NCBI GenBank assembly: GCA_002482505.1
Contig: DLGD01000030.1
Span: forward strand, 63,059 to 127,058
Reading direction: 5' to 3'
Length of the DNA stretch: 64,000 bases
From: Christensenella sp. UBA7703
GTDB taxonomy: Bacteria > Bacillota > Clostridia > Christensenellales > CAG-138
The notes beneath the pieces are model-generated. The model saw nothing but the letters and a program-made list of their open reading frames with translations. It did no database searches and had not been told where the DNA came from. Within the stretch, counting starts at the first letter, position 1. Every line of letters begins with the position of its first letter. Positions 8,475 through 16,127 of this stretch are shown in pieces. A program made the translations under genes and the position numbers.

Positions 8475-9041
8475 TCAGTCGATGACGATCTCGCAGTATT
8501 TACCAAACAGCTCCACTTCCGCGTCGTCGTGGGTAATCACGAGAATTGGGATTTGCGCCGCTAGCATAGCATTTGCCGCAATGCGCTTATTCTCCTCGTC
8601 CAGCCCGGTAAACGGCTCATCGAGAAACAAAATGTCCCCTTGATATGCCAGCGCGCGCGCAATCGCAACCCGCCGCTTCATCCCGCCGGAAAGCTCCCGC
8701 GGCAGCAGACATAGGCTCTCGCCCAAACCGAGCTTCTCCAGAGCGGCAGTTGCACGCGCGTCGTCCGACCCCAGCGCGGCGTTCTCCAGGGCGGTTGCCC
8801 AGGGAAGCAACCGATCCTCCTGAAACACAACGGCGGGTTTTCTGCCGGACATGCCGGAGATTTCGCCCGCCTCCGGTCTCTCCAGCCCCAGCAACAAGCG
8901 AAACAACGTCGTCTTCCCCGCCCCGGACGATCCCCGCAGCACGGTGACGCCGAAGAGTGAAATCTCAGCGGAGAATCTGTTCAAAACTACGTGCCCGCCG
9001 AACGATTTTGATACATTTTTTACCGAAATCCCATCATGCAT
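8475..9041 (-). CDS. ABC transporter ATP-binding protein (nitrate/sulfonate/taurine type), short
   Basis: Energises import together with the neighbouring permease. Walker A GSSGAGKT at 37-44, Q-loop Gln74, signature LSGGM at 117-121, Walker B ILFLDEP at 137-143 and switch His171 are all intact. With 188 residues it is about 50-60 shorter than SsuB/TauB; the loss is mainly after the H-loop, where the usual C-terminal extension is missing. The start overlaps the permease stop by 8 nt, so it is the last gene of the regulator/lipoprotein/permease/ATPase operon. Confidence 0.93.
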   Translation of the reverse strand: MHDGISVKNVSKSFGGHVVLNRFSAEISLFGVTVLRGSSGAGKTTLFRLLLGLERPEAGEISGMSGRKPAVVFQEDRLLPWATALENAALGSDDARATAALEKLGLGESLCLLPRELSGGMKRRVAIARALAYQGDILFLDEPFTGLDEENKRIAANAMLAAQIPILVITHDDAEVELFGKYCEIVID

Positions 9042-9780
9042 CTCGTCGAATCCTCCTCATCCCCCGCACCAGCAGCCATTCCAGCAGCATCGAGAGCGCG
9101 ACAATCATCAGCGTCCACGCAAACAGGTCAGCTGTTTCGATACGTAGTTTGGATTGATAGAGCATGTAGCCAATGGATTGTTTCGGCAGCGCGATGATCT
9201 CCGCCGCAACGCCGGATTTCCACGCAAAGCCGAGTGAGGTCGTGCACGCCGCGAGAAACTGCGGCAGCACGGATGGTACATATATTTTTTTCACGATTTT
9301 CCAGCGGGACAGGCCGAAAAGTTTCCCCATCTCGATCAGTCGCGGGTCCGTCTGCAAAATCGCCTCCGCCGTCGCCGTCCAAACCATCGGCACGACCATC
9401 AGCACGCTGATGACCAGCGGTACCATATCGGAAGAGAGCCACAACAAAGCAAGCAGGATAAACGACGTCACTGGGGACGCTTTCACTATCGCGCGGAGCG
9501 GAGAAAGCAGCGCCTCCGCAAACGCAGAACGCGCCGTGAGCACCGCGAGCAGTACGCCGAGCAACACACCGATGACATAGCCCGCCATAATTCGAAGCAG
9601 CGTCAACCCCGCATAAAGCCACGTTTCTCCCTGCGTGAGAAGCACCGCAAGGCGCGACAGCGTGGAAAGCGGAGAAGGAAGCAGGAGCTCCTTGCCGACA
9701 AGGAGACTCACCGCTTCCCAAACCGCGAGATAGATGAGCGCAATCAGCGCTGTTTGAAGAGCTTTTCGTTTATTCGGCAT
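9034..9780 (-). CDS. ABC transporter permease (SsuC/TauC-like)
   Basis: A 248-residue membrane protein with about six hydrophobic segments and the binding-protein-dependent transport signature near FGLSRWKIVKKIYVPSVLPQ (the EAA loop that docks the ATPase). The ATG at MPNKRKALQTALIALIYLA lies inside the last codons of the lipoprotein gene (11-nt overlap), which implies translational coupling. A longer in-frame reading upstream has no membrane character and shadows the lipoprotein gene. The family imports sulfonates, nitrate, taurine or thiamine precursors; the substrate here is open. Confidence 0.92.
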   Translation of the reverse strand: MPNKRKALQTALIALIYLAVWEAVSLLVGKELLLPSPLSTLSRLAVLLTQGETWLYAGLTLLRIMAGYVIGVLLGVLLAVLTARSAFAEALLSPLRAIVKASPVTSFILLALLWLSSDMVPLVISVLMVVPMVWTATAEAILQTDPRLIEMGKLFGLSRWKIVKKIYVPSVLPQFLAACTTSLGFAWKSGVAAEIIALPKQSIGYMLYQSKLRIETADLFAWTLMIVALSMLLEWLLVRGMRRIRRDA

Positions 9781-10699
9781 AGAGGTCGTCGCCGGGCAAC
9801 TTGCCGCCGACCGACTTCGGATTTGCCGTGAAGAGCACGTTGAGCACGGCGGATGCAGCACTCTTTGCCTCGTCTCCCGTGATGCTGACGATATAGCTGC
9901 GCGGGATCGCCTGCTGCGCAATCGCGGCGGAGCCGACGATGCCGAGGTCAGCAATCTTCTGTGCCGCGTCCGCCGCGGTGTTCACTTTTTCAACCGAGGC
10001 GGCATAGTCCGCAAGGAACGCCTTCACCTGATCGGGATGCTCGTTATAGAACGTCCGGCTTGCGATGTAAACACCCATCACAAGCTTCGTGCCGGAGGCT
10101 TCTTCCCAAGCGGTGTTGAGGTCAAGCGCTACGCACACGTCGGGGTTTTTCACCATCACAGCGGAGACAAACGGTTCGGGCAGCAGCGCAATCTGCGCTT
10201 CACCGGAGGCGACCATTGCGGCAAGCGCGGTGTGTTCGCCAACGTATTCCACCTTCACCTGGTCGGTCAGCCCGTTTTGCGCCAGCAGGTAATCCAGCAC
10301 GTATTGCGGGGTTGCGCCCTCGCCGCTGGCATAGATGGTCTTTCCCGCAAGGTCGGCAAGAGAGTGGATCGTTTCGCCGTTCTCGACGATATACAGCACG
10401 CCCAGCGTATCGAGGTTGAGCAGCACGACGTTGCCTTCGGTCTTGTTATACAGCACCGCCGCGAGGTTGAGCGGAACCGCCGCGATGTCGATTTCACCGT
10501 TGATAAATTTCCCAGTGACGACATCCGGCGCGTCCTGCAGCTCAACGTTATACTTTGCGGAATCGTCCATCATGTAGCTGATGCCCATGCCGGTCGGCCC
10601 TTTGAGCGCCGCGATGTTGACGGGTTCGGCGGGGGCTTTTGCGCAGCCCACGGCAAACAGCATGACCGCGAGGGTCAGAAATGCGAGTAGTTTCTTCAT
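9770..10699 (-). CDS. ABC transporter substrate-binding lipoprotein (NMT1/SsuA-like)
   Basis: A 309-residue lipoprotein with a charged start MKK, a hydrophobic segment and lipobox LFAVGC (Cys19), so it is exported and anchored outside the membrane. The mature part begins NIAALKGPTGMGISYMM, the pattern of a periplasmic-binding-fold group often annotated as NMT1/THI5-like. It also has GEGATPQYVLDYLLAQNGL, typical of the sulfonate/nitrate group. It delivers an unknown ligand to the downstream permease. The start overlaps the Crp/Fnr gene stop by ATGA. Confidence 0.9.
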   Translation of the reverse strand: MKKLLAFLTLAVMLFAVGCAKAPAEPVNIAALKGPTGMGISYMMDDSAKYNVELQDAPDVVTGKFINGEIDIAAVPLNLAAVLYNKTEGNVVLLNLDTLGVLYIVENGETIHSLADLAGKTIYASGEGATPQYVLDYLLAQNGLTDQVKVEYVGEHTALAAMVASGEAQIALLPEPFVSAVMVKNPDVCVALDLNTAWEEASGTKLVMGVYIASRTFYNEHPDQVKAFLADYAASVEKVNTAADAAQKIADLGIVGSAAIAQQAIPRSYIVSITGDEAKSAASAVLNVLFTANPKSVGGKLPGDDLYAE

Positions 10700-11364
10700 T
10701 CGTTTTCTCCTTTTGGCAGGCGGAACGCCCGCCCGTGCCGTTCTATTTTTCCATCGGAAACCAGTTTATCCATCGCGCGGTAGAGCGTCGTCCGGCTGAT
10801 GCGCAGCGTATCCGCAAGCTGCGTTACGCTCCATTCCGATTCATACAGCCCGTTTTCCGCGCGGGTTTTGATGTGGTTAAGCACGCGTTCCTCTACGCTT
10901 TGCGGCAGGAAGCCATCCAACCGCCCGCTCAAAAAACGGATGCGCGCGGTAAGATAGCGCAGATAGTTTTCGGTGACGCGAAAGTCCCTCTGCATCATGC
11001 TCCGCAGAGCCTCTTCCGAGATCAGCAGCACCCAGGTGCTCTCCGGCGCCATCACACGTGCGACATACGCTTCCTCGTCGTGAAACAGCGAAGCCGCACC
11101 GAATAGATCGGTCTGCTTCAGCACGCTCATCGGCATCCTGCCGTTTTCACTCTCCTTTGTGACCACGCACGAACCGTATAGGATGATGCCCAGCGCGCGC
11201 TCCCTATCCGCGCGGTCAAAAATCACCTGATCTTTTTCATAATGCTCCACCCGTATGCCGGAAGTGCCGAGTAAAGAAACGATCTCTTCATCGGAAATTC
11301 CCGCAAAGAGAAACGTCTTTTGCGCAAGAGCGGCATATGCGGTTGGCTGAATCGATCGACTCAT
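10696..11364 (-). CDS. Crp/Fnr family transcription regulator
   Basis: A 222-residue regulator with an N-terminal cyclic-nucleotide-binding-like barrel (about 10-125; GIILYGSCVVTKESENGRM and LFGAASLFHDEE) and a C-terminal winged helix: WSVTQLADTLRISRTTLYRAMDKL is the helix-turn-helix, and KIERHGRAFRL the wing. There is no Cys set for an Fnr-type Fe-S cluster and no cNMP phosphate cassette that I can recognise, so the effector is unknown. The ATG with AGAGGA upstream is preferred over one 15 codons earlier. It is the first gene of the ABC operon and overlaps the lipoprotein gene, so it probably controls the transporter and itself. Confidence 0.92.
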   Translation of the reverse strand: MSRSIQPTAYAALAQKTFLFAGISDEEIVSLLGTSGIRVEHYEKDQVIFDRADRERALGIILYGSCVVTKESENGRMPMSVLKQTDLFGAASLFHDEEAYVARVMAPESTWVLLISEEALRSMMQRDFRVTENYLRYLTARIRFLSGRLDGFLPQSVEERVLNHIKTRAENGLYESEWSVTQLADTLRISRTTLYRAMDKLVSDGKIERHGRAFRLPKGENE

Positions 11365-11396
11365 GCTCGTCCTCTCATACAGGCGCGATACCGACA

Positions 11397-11409
11397 GTGT
11401 CCCCGACAC
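11397..11409. promoter_or_regulatory. Palindrome in the leader of the Crp/Fnr operon
   Basis: GTGTC-CCC-GACAC, a perfect 5-bp inverted repeat 33 nt before the Crp/Fnr start and inside its predicted leader. It could be an operator or a small hairpin. Confidence 0.35.
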
Positions 11410-11443
11410 AATCTCGGCTTATCAACGTCACATTTGTTTCATA

Positions 11444-11477
11444 TGGTACATTTTACCAGTTCTTTTCGTTTTGTCAA
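11444..11477 (-). promoter_or_regulatory. Promoter of the Crp/Fnr-ABC operon with TGGTA-N5-TACCA over the -10
   Basis: Minus strand TTGACA (11472-11477), 16 nt, TAAAAT (11450-11455). The inverted repeat TGGTA-N5-TACCA (11444-11458) covers the -10 and the RNA start, a position typical of repression. Confidence 0.65.
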
Positions 11478-11531
11478 TCCAGTATTTCAAGATCGATTGA
11501 TCAAATTTTGCCCAAAAACACGAACTTGCGT

Positions 11532-11560
11532 TTGTATTTCATACCTTCCTATGTTATATT
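11532..11560 (+). promoter_or_regulatory. Promoter of xth
   Basis: TTGTAT, 17 nt, TATATT. The predicted RNA start is near 11567, about 32 nt before the xth ATG. Confidence 0.6.
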
Positions 11561-11562
11561 GA

Positions 11563-11578
11563 GTGAAAGAAATTTCAC
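11563..11578 (+). promoter_or_regulatory. Inverted repeat over the xth transcription start
   Basis: GTGAAA-N4-TTTCAC, a perfect 6-bp inverted repeat placed on the predicted RNA start. The flanks resemble a catabolite-response element, but the central CG is missing. Confidence 0.5.
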
Positions 11579-11598
11579 CCAAAAAGGAGCGACGGACG

Positions 11599-12354
11599 AT
11601 GAAGTTGATCTCGTGGAATGTCAACGGGCTTCGCGCCTGCATCACAAAAGGGTTTTACGATTTTGTCAGCGAGCAGCAGCCGGATATCCTCGCCTTGCAG
11701 GAGACGAAGATGCAGCCGGAGCAGTTTGACGGCGGCATCGACGGCTACCAGATTTATTGGAACAGCGCGGAGAAAAAGGGCTATTCCGGCACAGCCGTGT
11801 TCACAAAGCATACGCCGATCCGCGTTACAAACGGAATTGGTTTTCCGGAACACGACAACGAAGGCCGCGTGATCACGCTGGAGTATCCCGATTTCTATTT
11901 TGTGACGGTCTATACGCCAAACTCGCAAAACGAACTCAAACGGCTCGATTACCGCATGACCTGGGAAGATGCATTCCTCTCCTTCCTAAAAGATTTGGAT
12001 ACGAAAAAACCCGTCATCGTCTGCGGAGACCTGAACGTGGCGCACAAGGAAATCGACCTCAAGCACCCGAAAGCCAACCGCAAAAACGCAGGCTTTTCGG
12101 ATGAGGAACGCGCCTGCATGACGCGATTGCTTGAAAACGGGTTTATCGACACCTTCCGTCATTTTTATCCCGATCAAAAAGAGGCCTACAGCTGGTGGAG
12201 CTATCTGGGCAATGCGCGGGCGAACAACTCCGGTTGGCGCATCGACTATTTTGTCGTATCCGAACGCTTCATTGATCGCGTGGAGGATAGCCGAATTCTC
12301 AGCGATGTATATGGCAGCGACCACTGCCCCGTCCTCATTACCATCAAAGATTAA
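11599..12354 (+). CDS. xth: Exodeoxyribonuclease III (AP endonuclease)
   Basis: Cleaves DNA at abasic sites and degrades 3' ends during base-excision repair; it fits functionally with the uracil-DNA glycosylase at 5.6 kb. The 251 residues start MKLISWNVNGLRACITKG, with the metal-binding Glu in LQETKMQ (about 36), GDLNVAHKEIDL (about 150) and the closing SDHCPV with the catalytic His. This is the XthA/ExoA family of endonuclease/exonuclease/phosphatase folds. The ATG with AAGGAG 10 nt upstream is chosen; another in-frame ATG 12 codons earlier precedes the ribosome site. maf follows after 24 nt. Confidence 0.96.
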   Translation: MKLISWNVNGLRACITKGFYDFVSEQQPDILALQETKMQPEQFDGGIDGYQIYWNSAEKKGYSGTAVFTKHTPIRVTNGIGFPEHDNEGRVITLEYPDFYFVTVYTPNSQNELKRLDYRMTWEDAFLSFLKDLDTKKPVIVCGDLNVAHKEIDLKHPKANRKNAGFSDEERACMTRLLENGFIDTFRHFYPDQKEAYSWWSYLGNARANNSGWRIDYFVVSERFIDRVEDSRILSDVYGSDHCPVLITIKD

Positions 12355-12378
12355 ACGAAACCAAATTTGGGAGATTCT

Positions 12379-12942
12379 ATGATCATTCTCGCGTCCTCCT
12401 CCCCGCGCAGGCGGGAACTGCTATCCATGATTGGGCTCAACTACATCATTGAAACGTCCGGCGAAGAAGAGATTCAGCCGCACGGACTGCCTCCGGCGGA
12501 GTTTGTGAAAACCCTCGCGCTGCAAAAGGCGCAGCCGGTTGCCGATCTGCATCCGGAAGACTGCGTCATCGGCGCGGATACCATCGTGTTTCTCGAAGGC
12601 GACATCCTCGGCAAGCCGCACACGCCGGAGGTTGCAAAAGCATATCTTTCCCGGATGCAGGGCAAAAGCCACGTGGTCTTCACCGGCGTTGCCGTGCTCA
12701 AAGATGGCAAAGCGGATGTTCGCCACTGTGAAACGAAGGTGACGTTTGCGCCTATGACGGATCGTGAGATCGATGCATATGTTGCAACCGAAGAACCGCT
12801 CGATAAAGCGGGCGCATACGGCGTGCAAGGCCCTGGCGGCATCTTTGTCGAGCGCGTCGAAGGCAATTATTTCAACGTCATCGGCCTGCCGCTTCCCCTG
12901 CTCTACAAAATGCTGATCGAAGCGGGAGAAGTTGTGATTTAG
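12379..12942 (+). CDS. maf: Maf/YhdE family nucleotide pyrophosphatase
   Basis: Maf proteins hydrolyse non-canonical nucleoside triphosphates such as dTTP/UTP or their modified forms. The 187 residues start MIILASSSPRRRELLSMIGL, the family signature, and continue with VIGADTIVFLEGDILGKPH (metal and substrate site) and DKAGAYGVQGPGGIFVERVEGNYFNVIGLPL at the end, cited here in part. The ATG follows GGGAG at 6 nt; a TTG four codons earlier overlaps this site. It lies between xth and uvrC in what looks like one genome-maintenance operon. Confidence 0.95.
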   Translation: MIILASSSPRRRELLSMIGLNYIIETSGEEEIQPHGLPPAEFVKTLALQKAQPVADLHPEDCVIGADTIVFLEGDILGKPHTPEVAKAYLSRMQGKSHVVFTGVAVLKDGKADVRHCETKVTFAPMTDREIDAYVATEEPLDKAGAYGVQGPGGIFVERVEGNYFNVIGLPLPLLYKMLIEAGEVVI

Positions 12943-12985
12943 TGCTCCATTACTCAATGATCTATAGAGAAAAACAAACCAGTAT

Positions 12986-14845
12986 ATGAACCAAATTATC
13001 GAAGAAAAACTGAAACTGCTCCCTTCCTCTCCCGGCGTGTACAAGATGTTCAACGCAGCGGGCGAGGTTATTTATGTTGGAAAAGCCATTTCGTTGAAGA
13101 ACCGCGTACGGCAATATTTCCAGTCTTCCAAAAATCACCCGCCGAAGATCACCGCCATGGTGCGGCAGATTGCGGATTTTGAGTATATCCGCGTCGCCAA
13201 CGAGACCGAGGCGTTTTCGCTTGAGTCCAACCTCATCAAGGAATTCAAACCGAAATACAACATTCTCCTCAAGGACGACAAGCATTTTCCGTATATCCGT
13301 GTCGATCTGCGGCAGGATTTTCCGCGGTTGGAGGTAGTCCGCCGCGTAAAAAAAGACGGCGCAAAATACCTTGGCCCATTCCTCTCCGGCCTGCTGCTGC
13401 GGGATGGTCTCGCGTTGGTACGCGAGCAATACCCCATCCGCCAGTGTAAAAAAGACATCGCGCGCATGATTGCCCGGCGGGAGCGCCCTTGCCTGATGTA
13501 TCACATCGGCAAATGCTGCGCGCCATGCTCCGGCGATGTCTCGCGGGAAGAATATCACAAGCTCATCGACGAGGTGATTTCGTTCCTTTCCGGCAACACG
13601 TCGGATATCCTCCGCTCGCTCAACGAGCAGATGACTGCTGCCGCCGAAGCAATGGATTTTGAGAAGGCAGCGGTTCTTCGTGACCGCATCCGCGCCATCG
13701 ACAGCCTCAACGAAAAGCAGGCTGTCATCGCAACCACCAACACCATGCTGGATGTGTTTGCCCTCGCACGGCTCGAAACCAACGCGCTGGTATTTGCTCT
13801 CTTTGTGCGAAACGGAAAAGTCATCGGTACCGAAAAATTCCGTATGGACGCGGATACGGAAGAGAGCGACGCGGATATTCTCTCCGCCTTTCTCTCGCAG
13901 TATTATGCCGAATCTGCCTCCTTTGTGCCTGAGGTGCTGCTCTATCAGGACGCAACGGACATGGAGACGATCTCCGGCTGGCTCAGCGGGCTTGCCAAGC
14001 GAAAGGTTGAGGTGCACCGCCCGCAGCGCGGAGAGAAGCGAAAGCTCACCGAGATGGCGTATCGCAATTGCCTCGACGTGCTGGAAAAAGACGCTTCTCT
14101 GCAAAAACGCGCTTGGGAGCGCGGCGAGGGTGCGTTGACCCAGCTGAGCGCCATACTCGGTCTGGAGACGGTGCCGACGCGCATCGAGTGCTTCGATAAC
14201 TCACATATTCAGGGTCGCGACACCGTGTCTTCGATGGTCGTGTTCAAGGACGGTCAGCCAGACAAGAGCGCGTATCGCCGTTTTCGCATCCGCGCAGACG
14301 CGGGCGGAAACGACCTCATCGCCATGCGGGAGGCACTCACCCGGCGTTTTAAGAAAGCCGAGGAGCAGGAAGCGGGATTTCTTCCGCTGCCGGATTTGCT
14401 GGTGATGGACGGCGGACCCACGCAGTTGCAGGTTGCACTAGACGTGTTGGAAGAGTTTTCGCTCGATTTTATCCCGACGGTGGGCCTCGCGGAGCTCAGC
14501 GAAACCATCTATGTCCCCGGCGAACCGATGCCGATTCGGCTGCCCCGAAACTCCGCGCCACAGCATCTCATCGAACGCCTGCGAGACGAAGCGCACCGCT
14601 TCGCGATCAGCTATCACCGCAATGTCCACAACCGCAACGCGCTGTATTCGGTTCTGGACAGCATCCCCGGCGTGGGAGACAAGCGAAAACGCGCGCTGTT
14701 CGACGCGTTTATGACGATTGACGCAATCAAAACTGCCTCGCAGGAGGAGCTTGCGGCGGTGCAATTGATCGATGCACGTACGGCAGAGTCGGTCTACCGC
14801 TATTTTCACCCGGATGAATCGGCAGCACCTGCCGAGGAAACGTAA
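12986..14845 (+). CDS. uvrC: Excinuclease ABC subunit C
   Basis: UvrC makes both incisions in nucleotide-excision repair. The 619 residues comprise a GIY-YIG nuclease domain (SPGVYKMFNAAGEVIYVGKA, about 15-34), a Cys-containing linker (CLMYHIGKCCAPC, about 169-181), a UVR helix pair that contacts UvrB (MDFEKAAVLRDRIRAI, near 219-234), an RNase-H-like nuclease domain (CFDNSHIQGRDTVSSMVVF, VMDGGPTQLQ), and a C-terminal double helix-hairpin-helix (DSIPGVGDKRKRALFDAF). No clear ribosome site precedes the ATG. It is the last gene of the xth-maf-uvrC run and is followed by a terminator. uvrA and uvrB are not in the window. Confidence 0.97.
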   Translation: MNQIIEEKLKLLPSSPGVYKMFNAAGEVIYVGKAISLKNRVRQYFQSSKNHPPKITAMVRQIADFEYIRVANETEAFSLESNLIKEFKPKYNILLKDDKHFPYIRVDLRQDFPRLEVVRRVKKDGAKYLGPFLSGLLLRDGLALVREQYPIRQCKKDIARMIARRERPCLMYHIGKCCAPCSGDVSREEYHKLIDEVISFLSGNTSDILRSLNEQMTAAAEAMDFEKAAVLRDRIRAIDSLNEKQAVIATTNTMLDVFALARLETNALVFALFVRNGKVIGTEKFRMDADTEESDADILSAFLSQYYAESASFVPEVLLYQDATDMETISGWLSGLAKRKVEVHRPQRGEKRKLTEMAYRNCLDVLEKDASLQKRAWERGEGALTQLSAILGLETVPTRIECFDNSHIQGRDTVSSMVVFKDGQPDKSAYRRFRIRADAGGNDLIAMREALTRRFKKAEEQEAGFLPLPDLLVMDGGPTQLQVALDVLEEFSLDFIPTVGLAELSETIYVPGEPMPIRLPRNSAPQHLIERLRDEAHRFAISYHRNVHNRNALYSVLDSIPGVGDKRKRALFDAFMTIDAIKTASQEELAAVQLIDARTAESVYRYFHPDESAAPAEET

Positions 14846-14860
14846 GCCCACTTGTATCAC

Positions 14861-14890
14861 AAAAAGCGCCCTTGACAGGCGCTTTTGTTT
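14861..14890 (+). terminator. Rho-independent terminator after uvrC
   Basis: AAAAGCGCC and GGCGCTTTT form a perfect stem around a CTTGACA loop and are followed by TTTGTTT. Confidence 0.8.
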
Positions 14891-14935
14891 ATCACGTTTC
14901 CCCTGTCTATGGGGTAAAACGCTATCATTGATCAC

Positions 14936-14971
14936 TCATAAAACACTTTCCCTGTCTTTTGGGAAAACGTG
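14936..14971 (-). terminator. Hairpin terminator of the downstream b5-like lipoprotein gene
   Basis: On the minus strand CAC(G)TTTTCCC pairs with GGGAAAGTG and is followed by TTTTAT. A weaker look-alike hairpin lies at about 14897-14923, and outer arms ATCACGTTT and AAACGTGAT make the whole 14893-14973 stretch one large imperfect palindrome. Confidence 0.6.
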
Positions 14972-14987
14972 ATTCCTGAGCCGGAGA

Positions 14988-15404
14988 TCAACCGGCAACA
15001 AGTTTTCCGACGATGGGGAGGCCTTCAAGGTTTTTCACGCCGTGAGGCGATTTATTCTTGATGATGTCGGTTAGGTCATTTCCGGCGGAATAGCCGTTGT
15101 GCTCGCCGTTTTTCCAAGCGCTGACATTGCTGACATCATAGATGATTCCATCGACCGCGACATAGGCGGGGTTTCCATTTTTGCCGTCATATTGCTTAAG
15201 TTGATCGAGCGTGAGCTCGAGTGTTCCGTCTGCCGCCGAACCAGTTGCCGCGGAGTCGGTCGCTGCCGCGTCGGTTGCCGCCGCACGATCCGTCGCCAAG
15301 GCGGGCGTCGTTGTCGCTGCGCTGTTCGCACCGCCTGCCGCGCAGCCGACCGCAAAGAGTGCCAGCGCAATAACGCTAATTAAGACTGTGATCATTCGTT
15401 TCAT
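14988..15404 (-). CDS. Lipoprotein with cytochrome-b5-like domain, copy A
   Basis: A 138-residue exported protein with lipobox ALFAVGC (Cys21), an Ala/Thr/Asp-rich linker (about 24-60) and a cytochrome-b5-like heme/steroid-binding domain: LTLDQLKQYDGKNGNPAYVA, then IIYDVSNVSAWKNGEHNGYSAGNDLT, with SPHG after it. The His in GEHNGY and in SPHG are the two candidate heme ligands by position. It is about 75% alike in the domain to copy B just upstream, while the linkers have diverged. Role unknown; such lipoproteins may carry heme or electrons outside the membrane. Its promoter and upstream palindromes are also duplicated. Confidence 0.85.
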   Translation of the reverse strand: MKRMITVLISVIALALFAVGCAAGGANSAATTTPALATDRAAATDAAATDSAATGSAADGTLELTLDQLKQYDGKNGNPAYVAVDGIIYDVSNVSAWKNGEHNGYSAGNDLTDIIKNKSPHGVKNLEGLPIVGKLVAG

Positions 15405-15464
15405 CTATCGTTACTTCCTTTCTCTATCGATCATGAAATCATCTTGTTAGCTATTTCTAACCAG

Positions 15465-15498
15465 ATAATAGCAGAATAGTCGATTGCATGCAACCGAC
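15465..15498 (-). promoter_or_regulatory. Promoter of b5-like copy A with palindrome over the -35
   Basis: Minus strand TTGCAT (15488-15493), 17 nt, TATTAT (15465-15470). The near-perfect palindrome GTCGATTGCATGCAACCGAC (15479-15498) is centred on the -35, which suggests a repressor site rather than a terminator. Confidence 0.65.
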
Positions 15499-15513
15499 TT
15501 TCTATGTGTTTAC

Positions 15514-15526
15514 GTGACTTGATCAC
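15514..15526. promoter_or_regulatory. GTGA-N5-TCAC palindrome upstream of b5-like copy A
   Basis: GTGACTTGATCAC, centred about 62 nt upstream of the predicted RNA start, the distance of a class I activator site. The same motif sits at the same distance from copy B. Confidence 0.55.
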
Positions 15527-15552
15527 GCAACTCAATTTAAAACATCAGCCGA

Positions 15553-16017
15553 TCATCCGGCAACTAGTTTCCCGACGATCGGAACCCCGTCCAGAACGCC
15601 GGTTCCATGCGGAGATTTACCCAAGATCGCATCGGTCAAATCTTTTCCCGCAGAGTAGCCTTCGTGAGAGCCGTTTTTCCATTGGCGCACTCCGCCTACA
15701 TCATATAGAACGCCGTCGACCGCGATATAAGCCGGATTTCCGTTCTTGCCGTCATACTGTTTGAGCTGATCCAGCGTAAGTGCGAGGGTTCCGTTCGCTG
15801 CCGAGGGTGTTTGAGCGGGGGTCACGGTCGGAACCGGTGTGATTGGCGCTTGTGTCGGCGTCAACCTCGGCGTTGCTGTGTCATTCGGAACAGCTTCTAT
15901 GATCGCAACAACCTCCGTTGCCTCCGGTGCTACCGCCGCCGCTTCCGTCGCGCCTCCTGCGCAGCCAAAGGCGAAGAACGCAAGCAAGCTGATTGCTATG
16001 GTTGCGATTCGTTTCAT
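15553..16017 (-). CDS. Lipoprotein with cytochrome-b5-like domain, copy B
   Basis: A 154-residue paralogue of copy A. It has lipobox FFAFGC (Cys19), a longer Pro/Thr/Val-rich linker (about 22-73) and the same b5-like domain: LALTLDQLKQYDGKNGNPAY, VLYDVGGVRQWKNGSHEGYS, then SPHG and the shared end GVPIVGKLVAG. Candidate heme-ligand His residues (GSHEGY, SPHG) are kept in both copies. The two genes lie head-to-tail 148 nt apart, each with its own promoter, so this is a tandem duplication of gene plus control region. Confidence 0.85.
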   Translation of the reverse strand: MKRIATIAISLLAFFAFGCAGGATEAAAVAPEATEVVAIIEAVPNDTATPRLTPTQAPITPVPTVTPAQTPSAANGTLALTLDQLKQYDGKNGNPAYIAVDGVLYDVGGVRQWKNGSHEGYSAGKDLTDAILGKSPHGTGVLDGVPIVGKLVAG

Positions 16018-16078
16018 ATCGTTTATTTCCTTTCGTCAACACGTTTGTGTCTGAAAATCGCATCGGTGATTCAGCTAC

Positions 16079-16113
16079 AAAATAGCACGAAAGCCGATTG
16101 CTTGCAATCGGCT
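16079..16113 (-). promoter_or_regulatory. Promoter of b5-like copy B with perfect palindrome over the -35
   Basis: Minus strand TTGCAA (16102-16107), 17 nt, TATTTT (16079-16084). A perfect 22-bp palindrome (16092-16113, arms AGCCGATTGC and GCAATCGGCT) is centred on the -35, as in copy A. Confidence 0.65.
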
Positions 16114-16127
16114 CCGTTTGCATTCGT

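Noticed and set aside
9781..9954. N-terminal extension of the ABC permease
   Set aside because: The extension is Ser/Arg-rich, overlaps the lipoprotein gene out of frame, and lacks membrane character. The ATG overlapping the lipoprotein stop fits the operon pattern.
11563..11578. Catabolite-response element at xth
   Set aside because: The flanking TGAAA and TTTCA fit, but the central CG required for CcpA sites is AA.
12962..14104. A 380-codon open frame antisense to uvrC
   Set aside because: It is a shadow of a certain gene in G+C-rich DNA. Similar long antisense frames over recN, deoB, dnaJ, rmuC, ahcY and dnaK were dropped for the same reason.
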